Below, in pieces: positions 21,733-32,856 of a stretch of DNA of 64,000 nt; within the stretch, counting starts at the first letter, position 1, and each line of letters opens with the position of its first letter. This DNA comes from Hoplostethus atlanticus (taxonomy: Eukaryota > Chordata > Actinopteri > Trachichthyiformes > Trachichthyidae): positions 1,825,001 to 1,889,000 of the forward strand of contig JAXDDX010000016.1 in the NCBI GenBank assembly GCA_034670405.1, in the 5' to 3' direction. The position numbers and the translations under genes were made by a program. Below the pieces are notes generated by a model. It ran no database searches, was not told the DNA's origin, and saw nothing but the letters and a program-made list of their open reading frames with translations.

Positions 21733-22630
21733 CTGTATGTATGTACATGTAGGCAAAGGTAATAGAATACACACATCTCAAAAGGGCACTCAGACATACG
21801 TATATTATTTGTGTCTCTTGTTAAACTAGGTCATTCAATGAAGACAAACTTGACATGTTCTCTGGAAGAAGAATCAATTCATACGTGTTGTACATAGAAA
21901 AGTGTTACTCAGTAACTGCACAATATAGAAGCACTATGTGAAAGCAGCCATGTAAGTGCTGACATGCATATACATGCTGTGGGTCTAAAACAATGAGTGA
22001 AGTGAGCACAGAGGTGGTTTGCGTGCAATAACTGACAATATAAAAATCACCAAAGCTGTATATCACCGCAATTTCCTGAGAGTTTAAATCAATGATTGGC
22101 GTGATTAGTCTATATGCTATAGGGTAAAATAGTATAATACAGCTCTGCATGCCTGAGAAAAACAGGAGTATGAAAAATCCATTATTGAAAGGCTTTTGTG
22201 TGTGTGTGTGTGTGTGCGTGTGCGTGTGTTTCCTTTTGATGCCAGAGTGTAAGAGTGCTGTGGTGAAGTCTATCTATATTGTTCTAGTTGTATGATTGTG
22301 CGCTTGTATATATATATCACATATACACAACATGAGTTGTTGAGCTTTGGGCAGTGCTAGCTAGAGAATTGTCTTACAATGGCCTGAATATTGTTACAAT
22401 AAATCTCTCTGTCAGTAGCAATTCCTTTTCCTCTCCTATTTGTCTGTGGTCAAGTCTACTCCTCCATCTTTAACTGGCTTGTGGCAGTGCAATGAAGCCA
22501 TGCTAGGCAAGGGGGAGGAGTGCTACTGTTAGGAGCAGTAATGGCAAATCAAAAAGAGGAGCCAAAGAGCTAAAAGTGAGAAAGAGGAAGGAAGACAAAG
22601 GGGTAACTGGGCAGAGACGTCTTGACTGGG
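21244..22630 (-). other. arnt: arnt 3'UTR with candidate polyadenylation signal
   Basis: Follows the arnt stop. It holds an (AC)n tract at 21691-21730 and a TG-rich tract at about 22197-22230. A minus-strand AATAAA lies at 21244-21249, giving a UTR of about 1.4 kb. The true end may be elsewhere. Confidence 0.5.
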
Positions 22631-25600
22631 TCACTCATTGAATGAAGGGTAGATCTCAAAGTCATCACTGGAGAAGTTGGCAGGCTGGTCCAGCATAGAC
22701 AGCACATCCTGAAGCACAGACACACAGATGAATAGTTATTACAGACAGACAGACAGACAGAGAGACAGACAGAACAAAAGTGAGCATGCGAGAAAGAATG
22801 ATCCTGAGTCACTCACAGGGAACATCTCTTGCTGGTTGCCTTGAGCGTGAGGATGCTGTTCTGTGTTACTCTGGGAGTGCTGCTGGCCTTGCCACTGGGG
22901 CCACACTGCCTCCACTGCCCGGGAGGGGAACTGTGCCACAGACTGAGAGCCATCTGAGATAGAGGACAGGGGGGTGAGACGATGTACCAGGATAACACAA
23001 AGACACAGCTACACACACATACACACATCACCCACCATAACCGTTGGTGTTGAGGCTGGCACGTGCATTGATGGGTGGGTAGTTTGCACCATTGGTAGGG
23101 GTGGGAGCAGCACCTGTGGGCATCTGGCCAAAAGAGTTGGATGAGCAACCTCCAAATCCCCCCATGGCAGCAAATGGGGGAGACATGGTCTTTGCTGCCT
23201 GGGGAGCCACCTGTTGGCCAGAACAGGAAAAGACACTCCAATTACTGATACCTAGGAGACTGGATGTTCACACCCCTCTCCCGGTGTTCTCTCATGGTGT
23301 CACTTCTTCCGATTTTCTCCAATATTTTGATCAATTTGATCATTTATTGTATTTGTTAAAAATAATAACACATAAAATCTAGGCCCTACAATATCTGTTT
23401 CTGAGCTGCCAACAAAATATGTTACAGCAAAAATTACAGGTTTTGTAATTAGTTTAGTGGTAAGTGGAGCAAAACACACACATACCCCAAAAAATAAGTA
23501 TGAATATGTGATCAATTTTAGATGGCAAACACTTCAATGAATAAGCTTTATAAATAAAAATAACATAACTAAAAAAATCATAGAAGATTCTAAGTTTGTT
23601 CTAAGTTTCATTTGTGGGTCATTTCAGTGAGGACAGACTGAAAAGATCAACTTCAAAATCAGACCATGGGTTCTGTTGTTCTGGCTCACCTGGTTGTTGA
23701 AGGGTGGTCTAGCTCCTGCCCCAGGCCCCGTCCTAGGCCAACCTCCTGCTGGACCTCCCTGGAGGGGGGTGTTGGTGCTGGAGGGGGTGACTGATGGGGG
23801 AGCTCCATTCTGACGGGACATCTGAGCCAGCATCTGCCCTGCTGAGTGAGCCGGTTGCACCATCTGAGGGGTCATACTAACCAGCATGGGGACAAGAGTA
23901 AGGGGAGTGAGCTTTATAACCACGGTACCGATCTTTGTACTAGGAGAAATGTAGCAAAACGTGATTCAGTGTTCCTACGTTGGGAACTGTGGTGAAAATA
24001 AGGAGAGGAACCACCTCTAATGCTAAATGAACACAGGTGATTTGATTCAATACTTTCAATACTTTAATATAGAACTAATGCATTACACCCTTCATGTGAA
24101 CTATACTGATACATACATCTTTAGTGTACACATACATGCACATACAGCAGACTGTCTACCTGTACGCATCATTGGAACGGGCACCGGTGTAGTTGTTGGC
24201 TGGAGGGTAGATCTGGTTGGTGGGAGTGGAGGTGGAGGGAAGGCTCTTGGTCTGGTCCGGGCCTGGGTACAGGGACGGGTAGAGCTCTGGCTTCTCTAGG
24301 CTCTTACTGTGGTCCGGCACTACTGTGGTCACTGGTTGCACTGGCATCTGAGGACCACAACATCATGGTATCACAATGGGGTGTCAATATTTACCACTGC
24401 TCTTTGAGTGCTTGAGTGGTAGAAGACATGGCCTGATTCCTTTTGTCTGAAAAACGTATAACGTGCGCACAACTCAAAAGAAAAAAGTATGGTAGCGGGT
24501 GCCCGGTGAGGGAGATAATTTAGAAAAAAAGGGAAGGCACCGGCACTCACGAAATAGAAAAAATGATCCTTTAATTAGGGCAAGATGAACGTTTCGGCTA
24601 AAAAGCCTTCGTCAGCATAAAGTACAACATAGTGCACGACACTTAAATAGTAGATAGGTGAGGACCCCTGGCCAATGACCACAGCGAATCACTGATGTAA
24701 GATAGGGTTCACCTGTGTCAGGGATACAAGGGTGTAACCTGTATCCCTGTATCCACTGGTGTGGAGGGGAAGGACATGTCCATCACACGGTATAACTCAC
24801 GGTATAACTTTTAGAGTTATACCGTGTGATGGACATGTCCTTCCCCTCCACACCAGTGGAGCCTATCATTGTTTGGCTTTTCCAGGTTACACCCTTGTAT
24901 CCCTGACACAGGTGAACCCTATCTTACATCAGTGATTCGCTGTGGTCATTGGCCAGGGGTCCTCACCTATCTACTATTTAAGTGTCGTGCACTATGTTGT
25001 ACTTTATGCTGACGAAGGCTTTTTAGCCGAAACGTTCATCTTGCCCTAATTAAAGGATCATTTTTTCTATTTCGTGAGTGCCGGTGCCTTCCCTTTTTTT
25101 CTAATTCCTTTTGTCACCATTGATCTCATCTGTTAAGTTTCACTACTTAAAATCAAAAATCCCTTAAAGTCTCTTTAGGTCCATAAGTATCACAGGGAAT
25201 TCTTATGTTATGGTTGATATGAGTATCAATAGCAGACAGTTCTGAGGAGGTTGTGAAACTCTCCCGATAGCCTGTTCTGTTTGGCTACTGAATAGAGGAA
25301 TTGACATCCTGCTATTGTGTACCATAAAAAGACCTCATCATTCTAGTGACCACAGTGAGACGCTCTACATGCCCAATAGAAAAGGGACGGAATCTATGGT
25401 TCAAATTGGACACATACATTCATGTACAGACGCATGGTCGTACCTGCGAGAGGGTGATTTGTCCTGCCTCATATAGACCGTCTCTTCCTCCACCTCCGTC
25501 CAGCTCTGCCTGCTGCTGCTGCTGTAACTGCCTGAGAGTGAGAGAGACAGAGACATACAGAGATGGGGAGGAAGAGATGAAGTTTGTCAAGATGGGCTAA

Positions 25601-26127
25601 TTGCCATTTCCATGTCCTCCACCGTTGCGTGAGAAACCCCTGCTGACTCAACCCACCACCAGTCACCATGGCAACACAGAAAAGAAAGGAGGACAAGTAA
25701 CCCGCTCTAGCAGAGAGGACTCTGTTATACAACTACGCACCACTTTCTTGCTATACCACCTGGGCTGTGTGTTAACAGTTATTTTGACCATAAGCAAGCA
25801 AAAACTAGACATGCTTCTTATTAGGCAAATGCCCTATCATTCCAACACTACGGGGGACTACAGACAGAAACGAGGAAGGGGAGAATCACCCAGAAAGGAA
25901 AAAAAGGACTATAGCTTGAGGGAAGTAGCAGTGGTCTCCCATAAAGACACAGCCCCTGCTCTCCAAAGCACAGGGGAGGATGGTCAGGTCAGGCCTGGTC
26001 TCACCTGGTGGCCACCTGCCCCGGGCTGAGCACCATAGGAGGGCCGTTTGGGCTGCTCTGACCTAGGGAGGGGGGCAGTGAACCCCCTGGGGATGAGAGG
26101 GGGGTGGGAGGGTCCTGAGTTGAGGTT
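22631..26127 (-). other. arnt: arnt exons 14-20: Pro/Gln/Ser-rich C-terminus and transactivation tail
   Basis: Exons are 26005-26127, 25444-25531, 24160-24347, 23690-23876, 23036-23210, 22817-22953 and 22631-22708. The 25444-25531 exon has a five-Gln run from CAG repeats. The 23036 end uses a GTGGGT donor so that the next exon joins as YDGSQS. Retained ARNT landmarks are [26 protein letters not shown] and VWPQWQGQQ. Confidence 0.92.
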
Positions 26128-29100
26128 CTACTGCCCCACAAACACAGGCAGTTGCAGAGGAGAGGTGTAGGGAGAGAGTGATCAGAGGATGATTTATTAA
26201 AGGACTGTGATAAGCGTGTAAGAGGATTTGGGGAATGAGGGTGATAGGTAAACATACAGACTTAGTGGGCTCTTTCACAACACAACAATCAGATTTCAAG
26301 ATATCAACGCTGTCAAGTCACTATGTGCTGCATTTGACTGTGTAACGGTGTTGTGTAAGCACTGGTTTACTCACTTGACATTGGTATTGGTACAGATGAT
26401 ATACTCAATCTCTTCCGAAAATGGGTTCTGGAAGGTAAAGGAGCTGGTTCTCATCCAGATCCATTCTCTGGATCTAGAGCGGAACCGGAACATCACGGAG
26501 AGAACCTGGCCCTTCAGCTTCACCACCTGTGGACACAAGTCCAACATAACAAACAGATAATATGTAGTGGTACAAACACAAGAGTCCACAAAGAGCTGCA
26601 CACATGAGCTGCACACCTACCTGTTCGAAGCTGTCTCTCAGTAAGCTCTGGTCTTCGGGATGGGCCAGTTCGAGAATGTTCTTCCCCAATAATTCCTGTA
26701 ATGCACAGTGTTGCAGTTTTTGAGTAATGCAAAGTATCTAATCTAAGTGAATATTTTAACGGGGACTCAGTAGCGAATGAAAATATATTTAAAAAACCTG
26801 TTCACATCATATATTTAATTTTCCAACAGTGACAGACTAATTTTATGCTTTTATTTTGAAGGAAGAAATGCCTTACATCTGGTATTATTGTATCTATAAC
26901 TACTGTCTGAGCTGCTTCGCATCTCCTCTGCTCTAAACTCTGCCCCACATCTTGGCACAGCTGGCACTTTGCTTCACTGAGATCAAAGAACCGCCACACA
27001 GCAGATATTTTTCCTCCCACTAGGAAAGTATTTTATTGCGCCAAAGTGCAGCTCATTAAGGCATCGGTATTGGAACAACGTCATGTGAGTACTTGGGAGC
27101 TGAATCAGCAAAGACTCCAATACTACAGATTCTATCGGTGCGCCTCTATTTGCCCTGATGCAAACACCTTACCTGGGGCTGGTAGCCCACGGTGGCCATA
27201 CAGCGGTGGTCTACGAAGATGAAGGTGCCCTGGCAGTTATGGCGTGTGATGAACTCCACTGGAACACTGATGCTGTTAATGTCTGAGTCACCTGGGCAAC
27301 AAGTCACCTAAAGAAAAAACACAAAACACAATTTTGGTATAAACATAATGCATCACAGAATGAACAGGCAAGTTCGGTCATCCTTAATGTCAAACAGTTT
27401 AAAGCAAGGGCTAAGAAAACAAGGATTCTTCAGGGTTTTTTTTCAATGATGTATATTTTCATAATGTTCTCCTGGTAATTATCTTAAGTGCTATAAACCA
27501 TGAAGTTTGATAGCACACAGGTACCCCAGCACCCCAGCACCCACACACCCACACACACACATACCTGTAGTCTCCCAATGGCAATTAGACAGTAGCGACT
27601 CCCCTGAGTGTTGTCTGATTCTTCGTCTGTTAACGACACTCCTAACACACATGCACAAACACACACAAACTGTGTCAACATTGTGCCATGTTCTATAACT
27701 TCAAACAATGACATATCCAAAGGAAGAAAACCCTTCTTCTACAATTTCTTACACAGCTTCACAGATAGTCATCTTGTGAAGCAAATATATACAGTAATAT
27801 ATGACTGTACATTTCAACATCCACAGAATTACTGGTTTTACCTGCAGGGGGCCAGGACCTGATGTATCCGGTGCAGTGGACCACTACATACTGGGGCTCC
27901 CCTTCCTTGGCTGCACCCAAACCATTCCTGAGGAGCAAAAAGGAATTGTAAAATATTCCTCAAATCAATCAATTATTATGCCAACAATCCCTTTGTTCTC
28001 ACGTAAATCTTATTGCTAGTGGGCAACTTCAGGTATGATGCTCATCTTCCCTGCAGGTCTCAACAACATAAACAACATAACCAACATAACAGCTCGGTAT
28101 AAGTCACCTGTTTCTAGTCCTAAGGAAGTTTAGTCTGTTCATAGACATGGGTTCCACCAGGCACGTGCCACACCTGTAAACACACACAGCTCAGTAAATG
28201 AACAAACCATACATCGATGCACACATTTCACTCTAAGTTATGAATTGATTTGCCAATTATAGTGAGAGTCACACCTCATTCTGCAGATGAATGATCGACG
28301 GGCTCCCATACTCATTCTGACTGAGGACTGCTGGCCTTCCTTCTTCACCGTTCCTGTCTTCAAGTCTAACATTCTCCCTTAAGGCAGATGAGAGTTAGGC
28401 CATCATGGGTGTATAGAGGTGCATGTGAGACAATATTTTTCTCATACCCACAAGGGAGATAAGCCTTGGGGCTTCATTGTGTTAGTCTGATGTTTTTAAA
28501 TGGATGATACTATTTTGTCTATGTTCATGGAACTGCCCATACACATGAAAATGTCAAACACATTCAATGAAGTCTTGTCTGACTTTATACAGTTCACAGT
28601 CTACACAATGTGTGTGTATGTGTGCTTCGTACCTGTGTTGTTATTCTCTGATGTTGAGAGCTGCTCCCTGAGCTTTTCTGTGTCATCTGGGTGGAGCTGG
28701 TCATAAAGGGAGGAGCCAAGCCAGTCAGACTGTGATTGGTTGAGTACGGGGGTCAGGGAGTCAGAGACATAAACAACGCGGCCAGTCTCACATGACACTA
28801 CAAACAGGAAGCCATCAGCTGCCTCCAGGATGAGGTGCTTCAGCTCCTACAGACAGATGGGATCAAAGGGAGGGTAGGCATTGAGGATGAGAGGTCTACA
28901 GGTCTTTGCTCAACTGTTTGCATCACAGCCATTCCCCTCTTCTCTATACTGCCTAAGTGATGATCTAAGGTTCCTCCACTGTGTTATGAGACGATGTGTG
29001 AAGATAAGACAAGAAGATTTAATGGTTCAGGTCAAGTCAGTTCAAATCTCAAGTCAGCAAAATCAGTATCATCCTTTATCCTATATTGCTGTCAGATGCA

Positions 29101-30845
29101 ACTTTTACATCGGATTCTATTTGTATTAACTTTTTTGTTGTTATTGTGTTACCCTCTATGTCCGATTTATTATATTTTAATTTATATCTTTCTACTGTTT
29201 TCCTAAGATTTTATTTTATTGCTATACCTTTGCTGTCCGGGCCGGACAGCTCAGTCGGGTAGAGCGTGAGACTCTCAGTCTCAGGGGTGTCACCTTTGTA
29301 AGTCGCTTTGGATAAAAGCGTCTGCTAAATGACTGTAATGTACTGTAATGTACCTACAAGTCTTTATTATTTTTATTATTTCCTGTTTAACACTTTGTAA
29401 GTATGTTTTTGAAAAGTGCTATACAAGTTTATTATTATTATTATTATAAACCTGTAATATTTTATAGATAATATATTATACATCTGACCCTTCCTCCATA
29501 TCCACACCTCTCTCTGTCACGCTTCTTAATACCTGGTCAGTGAGAAAGGATGGTTTGTATGTCCCGTCTGCATTGGTATAGCCACTTCCTCTCAGGGATT
29601 TCATATGGGACACAGCCATACGTAGGATGGTTAGTTTGTCTGGTTTCCGTGCCAGGGCGCTGCATGTGGGCACCATGTCTGACAGCTCTGTGATGTAAGC
29701 AGTCATCTTGTTCCGCCTTCGCCTCTCAATCTCACTGTGGTTCTCCCTGGACCGAGGGAACGAGGAAGGGAGGGAGAGGCAGAAGCAGTGGAGTGGACAG
29801 AAGGGACAGATATGGGGGGAAACACACGGGCAGGTGGACAACATGGGGTCGAGTTTAGAGTTAATGTTGCAATGTAAATATGCCGATTGGGAAGAGGCGG
29901 GTTTGAGAGAGAGTGAGGAATAATGGATGCACGAATGATAATATGTAGCCAATGATCAATAAACATGATAGTGAGAGAGCCTGGTCTGTCAAAGGTAGTC
30001 AGAGTGACAAAAGAGAGCAAGTGCTGAAAGAGAGACTCTTCAGATATCCTGAGAAGGGGAGAGAGAGAGAGAATGATAGAAGGGAAGAGAGGAGTGTTGC
30101 TCAAGAGGAAGGGATCACTAACAGTGAACTGAAGTCCCTGCCTGACTCACATACAGCAAAGCAGTTAGTGACATAAAACATAGTGGTGGATTGAGACAGA
30201 TAACCATTCTGACAGGAACAAAAACAGACACATAAAGCTGGGAAATATACCCATATTATTGTGCTGTCAAAATGAGTGCTCTGGGGCACCAGCAGGACAG
30301 TATAGTATTTGTTCAGTGCATTCAGTATTGACATAAACACAAGCAGGGGAGGCAGCCTTCCAGAGTGGTACAGGCCATACATGGCTAGTTTTTCCTTATC
30401 TGCAAAAACCTGCAAATGAAACCATCTCACTAAAACATGAGCCCAAAAATCACTACCAAAATGAAAATATGGGAGCGTGTCAGACAGAACAAGGGAAAAA
30501 AGGAGAGGGAGAGTGGCAGGGGGTAACCGTTATATAATAATATCCATACACACACTTCTTCTAATTCAACCTCCTACCTGGCAAAGCGCTCCTTATCATT
30601 GTTGGAGCCTGATGTTTCATCGTCACACCTGAGAAAAGACAGAGTAGACAAGGACAATCCATACAGCCCATATGCTAACTAGTCATGCTTTATGCAAGAA
30701 ACACAATATATGTACCTGAACAGCTTGCTTCCTTCATCGTCATCAAAGTCTGTCCTGTGAAAATGAGGAGAAAGCCTGTTTAGTAGCTTCATATAAGTAT
30801 ACTCAGGATTTTGGCCATAATGACCAATATCAAATAAGTACTATC

Positions 30846-30894
<49 letters not shown>

Positions 30895-31640
30895 ACGTAG
30901 CTCGTCTTTTGTTGGTCCCTTTTGGTACAACTGCCCCACCACTTGCTTGGGTCCCACTTGCCCCCATACCCAGATCTGGATCTGGCTCTGGCTCTATTAA
31001 TACCAGAAATAGAGAGTGAGCAATGTAGCATAGATGACAGGTGATTCTTACTGAAAAAGAAACTGGAACCCCAACCCACCAGATGCACTCAGAAAAGCCA
31101 TCCAACTAGCTGTGTTTATAGTAGTGCCTAGCCAGCATATATCATATCAACATATCAACAATTCTTCAATCTTGCTACAAACCTAGCTAATCCAATCACA
31201 ACACTGATCTAAAGTTACATCTGGCATACACTCTGCAATCGAGGCTAACTTCTAAGTACCTCAGCCAGTGAACCGAGCTAACCAGAGCTCGTTGTCCACC
31301 TTGGCATGGCATTATATAATTTAACCGTGGAAGCTAAATCATAAGTGAGTTGTTTTAACTGTTAATCTAGCCACCGTTAGCTGGCTAGCCCGTCAACTAT
31401 CACTTATTCAATAACCAGCTATGTTAGCCTGCTAACCCCAGCTAGCTGCAGAGCCATTAGTGGTATTAGCTTGGCTCGCACTAAGCTAACTTAGCTGATG
31501 CTGTCACGCTATCTTTAGGAAAGTGTCAGATTTAGCTAGGCACAAGAAACACATGTAGGCATTTGACAGTCACATATTAACATGTCCTTACATTATTATT
31601 CTGACTTTAACAGTACTTTACCTGGGTTTGAAGAGGACAT
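22631..31640 (-). CDS. arnt: ARNT (HIF-1 beta) bHLH-PAS transcription factor, complete
   Basis: ARNT is the nuclear class II bHLH-PAS partner that dimerises with AHR, HIF-alpha and SIM proteins and binds half of the E-box-like target site. Twenty coding exons join in frame from ATG 31638-31640 to TGA 22631-22633, giving 767 residues (human 789). Order: a short N-terminus with a basic KRR patch (about 35), bHLH (about 69-125) with basic region [17 protein letters not shown] (about 140-320), PAS-B with its PAC motif (about 328-440), a short Gln run (about 485-490), and a Pro/Ser/Gln-rich C-terminus with the conserved VWPQWQGQQ and a final acidic/aromatic transactivation tail ([11 protein letters not shown]). 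Key blocks are nearly identical to mammals, so function should be conserved. Its intron 15 carries the large inverted-repeat insertion described separately. Confidence 0.97.
24448..25103. mobile_element. Inverted-repeat retroelement-like insertion with 12-bp TSD (Penelope-like terminal structure suspected)
   Basis: A 656-bp insertion in arnt intron 15 is bounded by the 12-bp direct repeat ATTCCTTTTGTC (24436-24447 and 25104-25115). About 83 bp of unique sequence comes first. Two arms in inverted orientation follow (24531-24808 and 24813-25103), identical over roughly the outer 215 bp. Near the centre about 14 nt of one arm are replaced by about 26 nt in the other. Each arm has the text CTGACGAAGGCTTTTTAGCC followed by GAAACG. 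There is no coding sequence. A long, variable-type target duplication and inverted terminal copies fit a Penelope-like element better than a cut-and-paste transposon; the family assignment is inference. Confidence 0.7.
26375..27307 (-). other. arnt: arnt exons 11-13: PAS-B and PAC
   Basis: Exons are 27173-27307, 26621-26695 and 26375-26526. Blocks are [33 protein letters not shown] and [20 protein letters not shown], followed by [13 protein letters not shown]. The domain binds the HIF-alpha PAS-B and coiled-coil coactivators in mammals. Confidence 0.96.
27565..28846 (-). other. arnt: arnt exons 6-10: PAS-A domain
   Basis: Exons are 28633-28846, 28275-28377, 28108-28173, 27842-27927 and 27565-27641. 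Visible blocks include [51 protein letters not shown] and [14 protein letters not shown] gives partner specificity in bHLH-PAS dimers. Confidence 0.95.
29232..29346 (+). mobile_element. tRNA-derived SINE with conserved 3' core
   Basis: The head (GGCCGGACAGCTCAGTCGGGTAGAGCGTGAGACTCTCAGTCTCAGGG) looks like a decayed tRNA-Lys with its A-box. It joins directly to the widespread fish tail GTAAGTCGCTTTGGATAAAAGCGTCTGCTAAATGACTG and short TGTAATGTAC repeats. It lies in the arnt intron between exons 5 and 6. It is too degenerate to be a functional tRNA gene. Confidence 0.8.
29533..29746 (-). other. arnt: arnt exon 5: bHLH domain
   Basis: The single exon encodes the basic region and both helices, including [20 protein letters not shown] and [17 protein letters not shown]. 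This is the DNA-contacting part; all DNA-binding residues known from ARNT appear intact. Confidence 0.96.
30578..31640 (-). other. arnt: arnt N-terminal exons 1-4 (two cassette-like small exons)
   Basis: Exons are 31622-31640 (MSSSNP), 30897-30993, 30716-30754 and 30578-30628. The 39-nt and 51-nt exons are both multiples of three and share the same phase at both ends, so either can be skipped without a frameshift. The 30897-30993 donor (GTAAGT) runs straight into a (GT)n tract on the sense strand. Confidence 0.92.
30849..30891. repeat. (AC)n microsatellite at an arnt splice donor
   Basis: About 21 AC units lie immediately beside the GTAAGT donor of the arnt 97-nt exon; on the sense strand the intron begins GTAAGT(GT)n. 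Confidence 0.97.
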
Positions 31641-31900
31641 ATCCGCGTTGAATAACATAAACAAACAAAACTAGTTCAGCTGCGGAAAAAATCCTTCAAC
31701 CCCCCCCTGTGCTAGCTTGCTGCTAACCAGTACCCTGCCAATTTCCTCCCTTGTGCGCCTTTATTTCGTGCAGTAAATGTCCAGCGCCATGACTCGTGAC
31801 ATTTTACAGCGCGCCAAGGATTTAAAATACGGGTATAACGGTATATCTCATTTAATGTCCCTTTCCCTGTTTTCCCCCGGTTTAAACCCCCCGTCTATTC
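31641..31900 (-). promoter_or_regulatory. arnt: arnt 5'UTR and promoter region (inferred)
   Basis: The sequence upstream of the arnt ATG includes CpG-containing stretches (ATATCCGCGTTG, ACAGCGCGCC) and CCCCC-rich tracts but no clear TATA box. It is assigned by position only. Confidence 0.4.
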
Positions 31901-32856
31901 AAAATGGCGTATCGGGCTAGCAGTGGGTTTCCAAGTCATACGAGCTGTCTACAGTGTCTCCATTTCTCTACATTCTATTGGATATCACACGAGCTAGATA
32001 CAAATGACGTACAATGTTGGGAAATCCAGGTTTTGCTCCACCCCGATATCACTCGCGGTGAAAATCTCCAGAGTCATGCAAACAACATGACAGGTTTTGG
32101 GATGACAGAAGTAGAAGATCTAAATATAAGGTATTTGGATTTGTTGCTACTTTTGACTGGTGGTCTGAAAACCAGAAAGTATCAATGCTTTTCTGCTCTG
32201 GTTTATAGAGAATATACCAACTGGGCTGCTACCCATATGATGATAATAAAGACATGCTGGATCTGATATAAAATTATTCTACAGGTTTAGAAATTGACTC
32301 AAACATTCACAGTGTTTAGTGTCATAATCTCTTCCGAAAATGGTAGCCTTTGAAATCGATCTGCCAACTAATTCATAGGCTGTTTGGTTGTGCAGGTTAT
32401 TATTCCCACTCCTCGGGGTCCTTGAGGGGGCTCCCTGCAAAATTAATAATAGTTTAATTTCACTATAATTTAATATAATTTCCTTTTACTTGACGTTCAC
32501 ACATTGATAACATGTGAAAGGATGACTGTTTTCATCATGGATGTCCCTCTTCCCACTTGTTATTTCCCCACCTATGGTATAGTTATATTATAATTCTGTA
32601 AAAAGTCACATCTGACAACAAACATCATCTCAGAGTTCCTTGGGGATCAGTGGTCTAATGCAGATCTATTTAGAAGTCCTTGATGTGAAAAGGTTTGAGA
32701 ACCTCTGGTTCATTATTATATAATATATATATATATATATATTATATATATAATTCTATATTATTTATTGTGTGTGGTGCCTTAACAGACATGTGATGCA
32801 GAAACAAATGAAAACAACTTTGGACAGAATTGTAGATGTAATTTATGATCTTTGAT
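31901..32856. other. Intergenic region between arnt and cers2 3' end
   Basis: AT-rich, with an (AT)n-like palindromic tract at about 32717-32760. A plus-strand open frame crosses 31904-32266 but has no recognisable domain. No gene is called. Confidence 0.5.

Noticed and set aside
29232-29300. tRNA-Lys-like sequence as a real tRNA gene
   Set aside because: The T-arm and acceptor stem are missing and the sequence runs into a SINE core, so it is the head of a SINE.
31904-32266. Plus-strand open frame of 120 codons just upstream of arnt
   Set aside because: No domain or familiar motif and no splice context. A divergent transcript from the arnt promoter is possible but unsupported.
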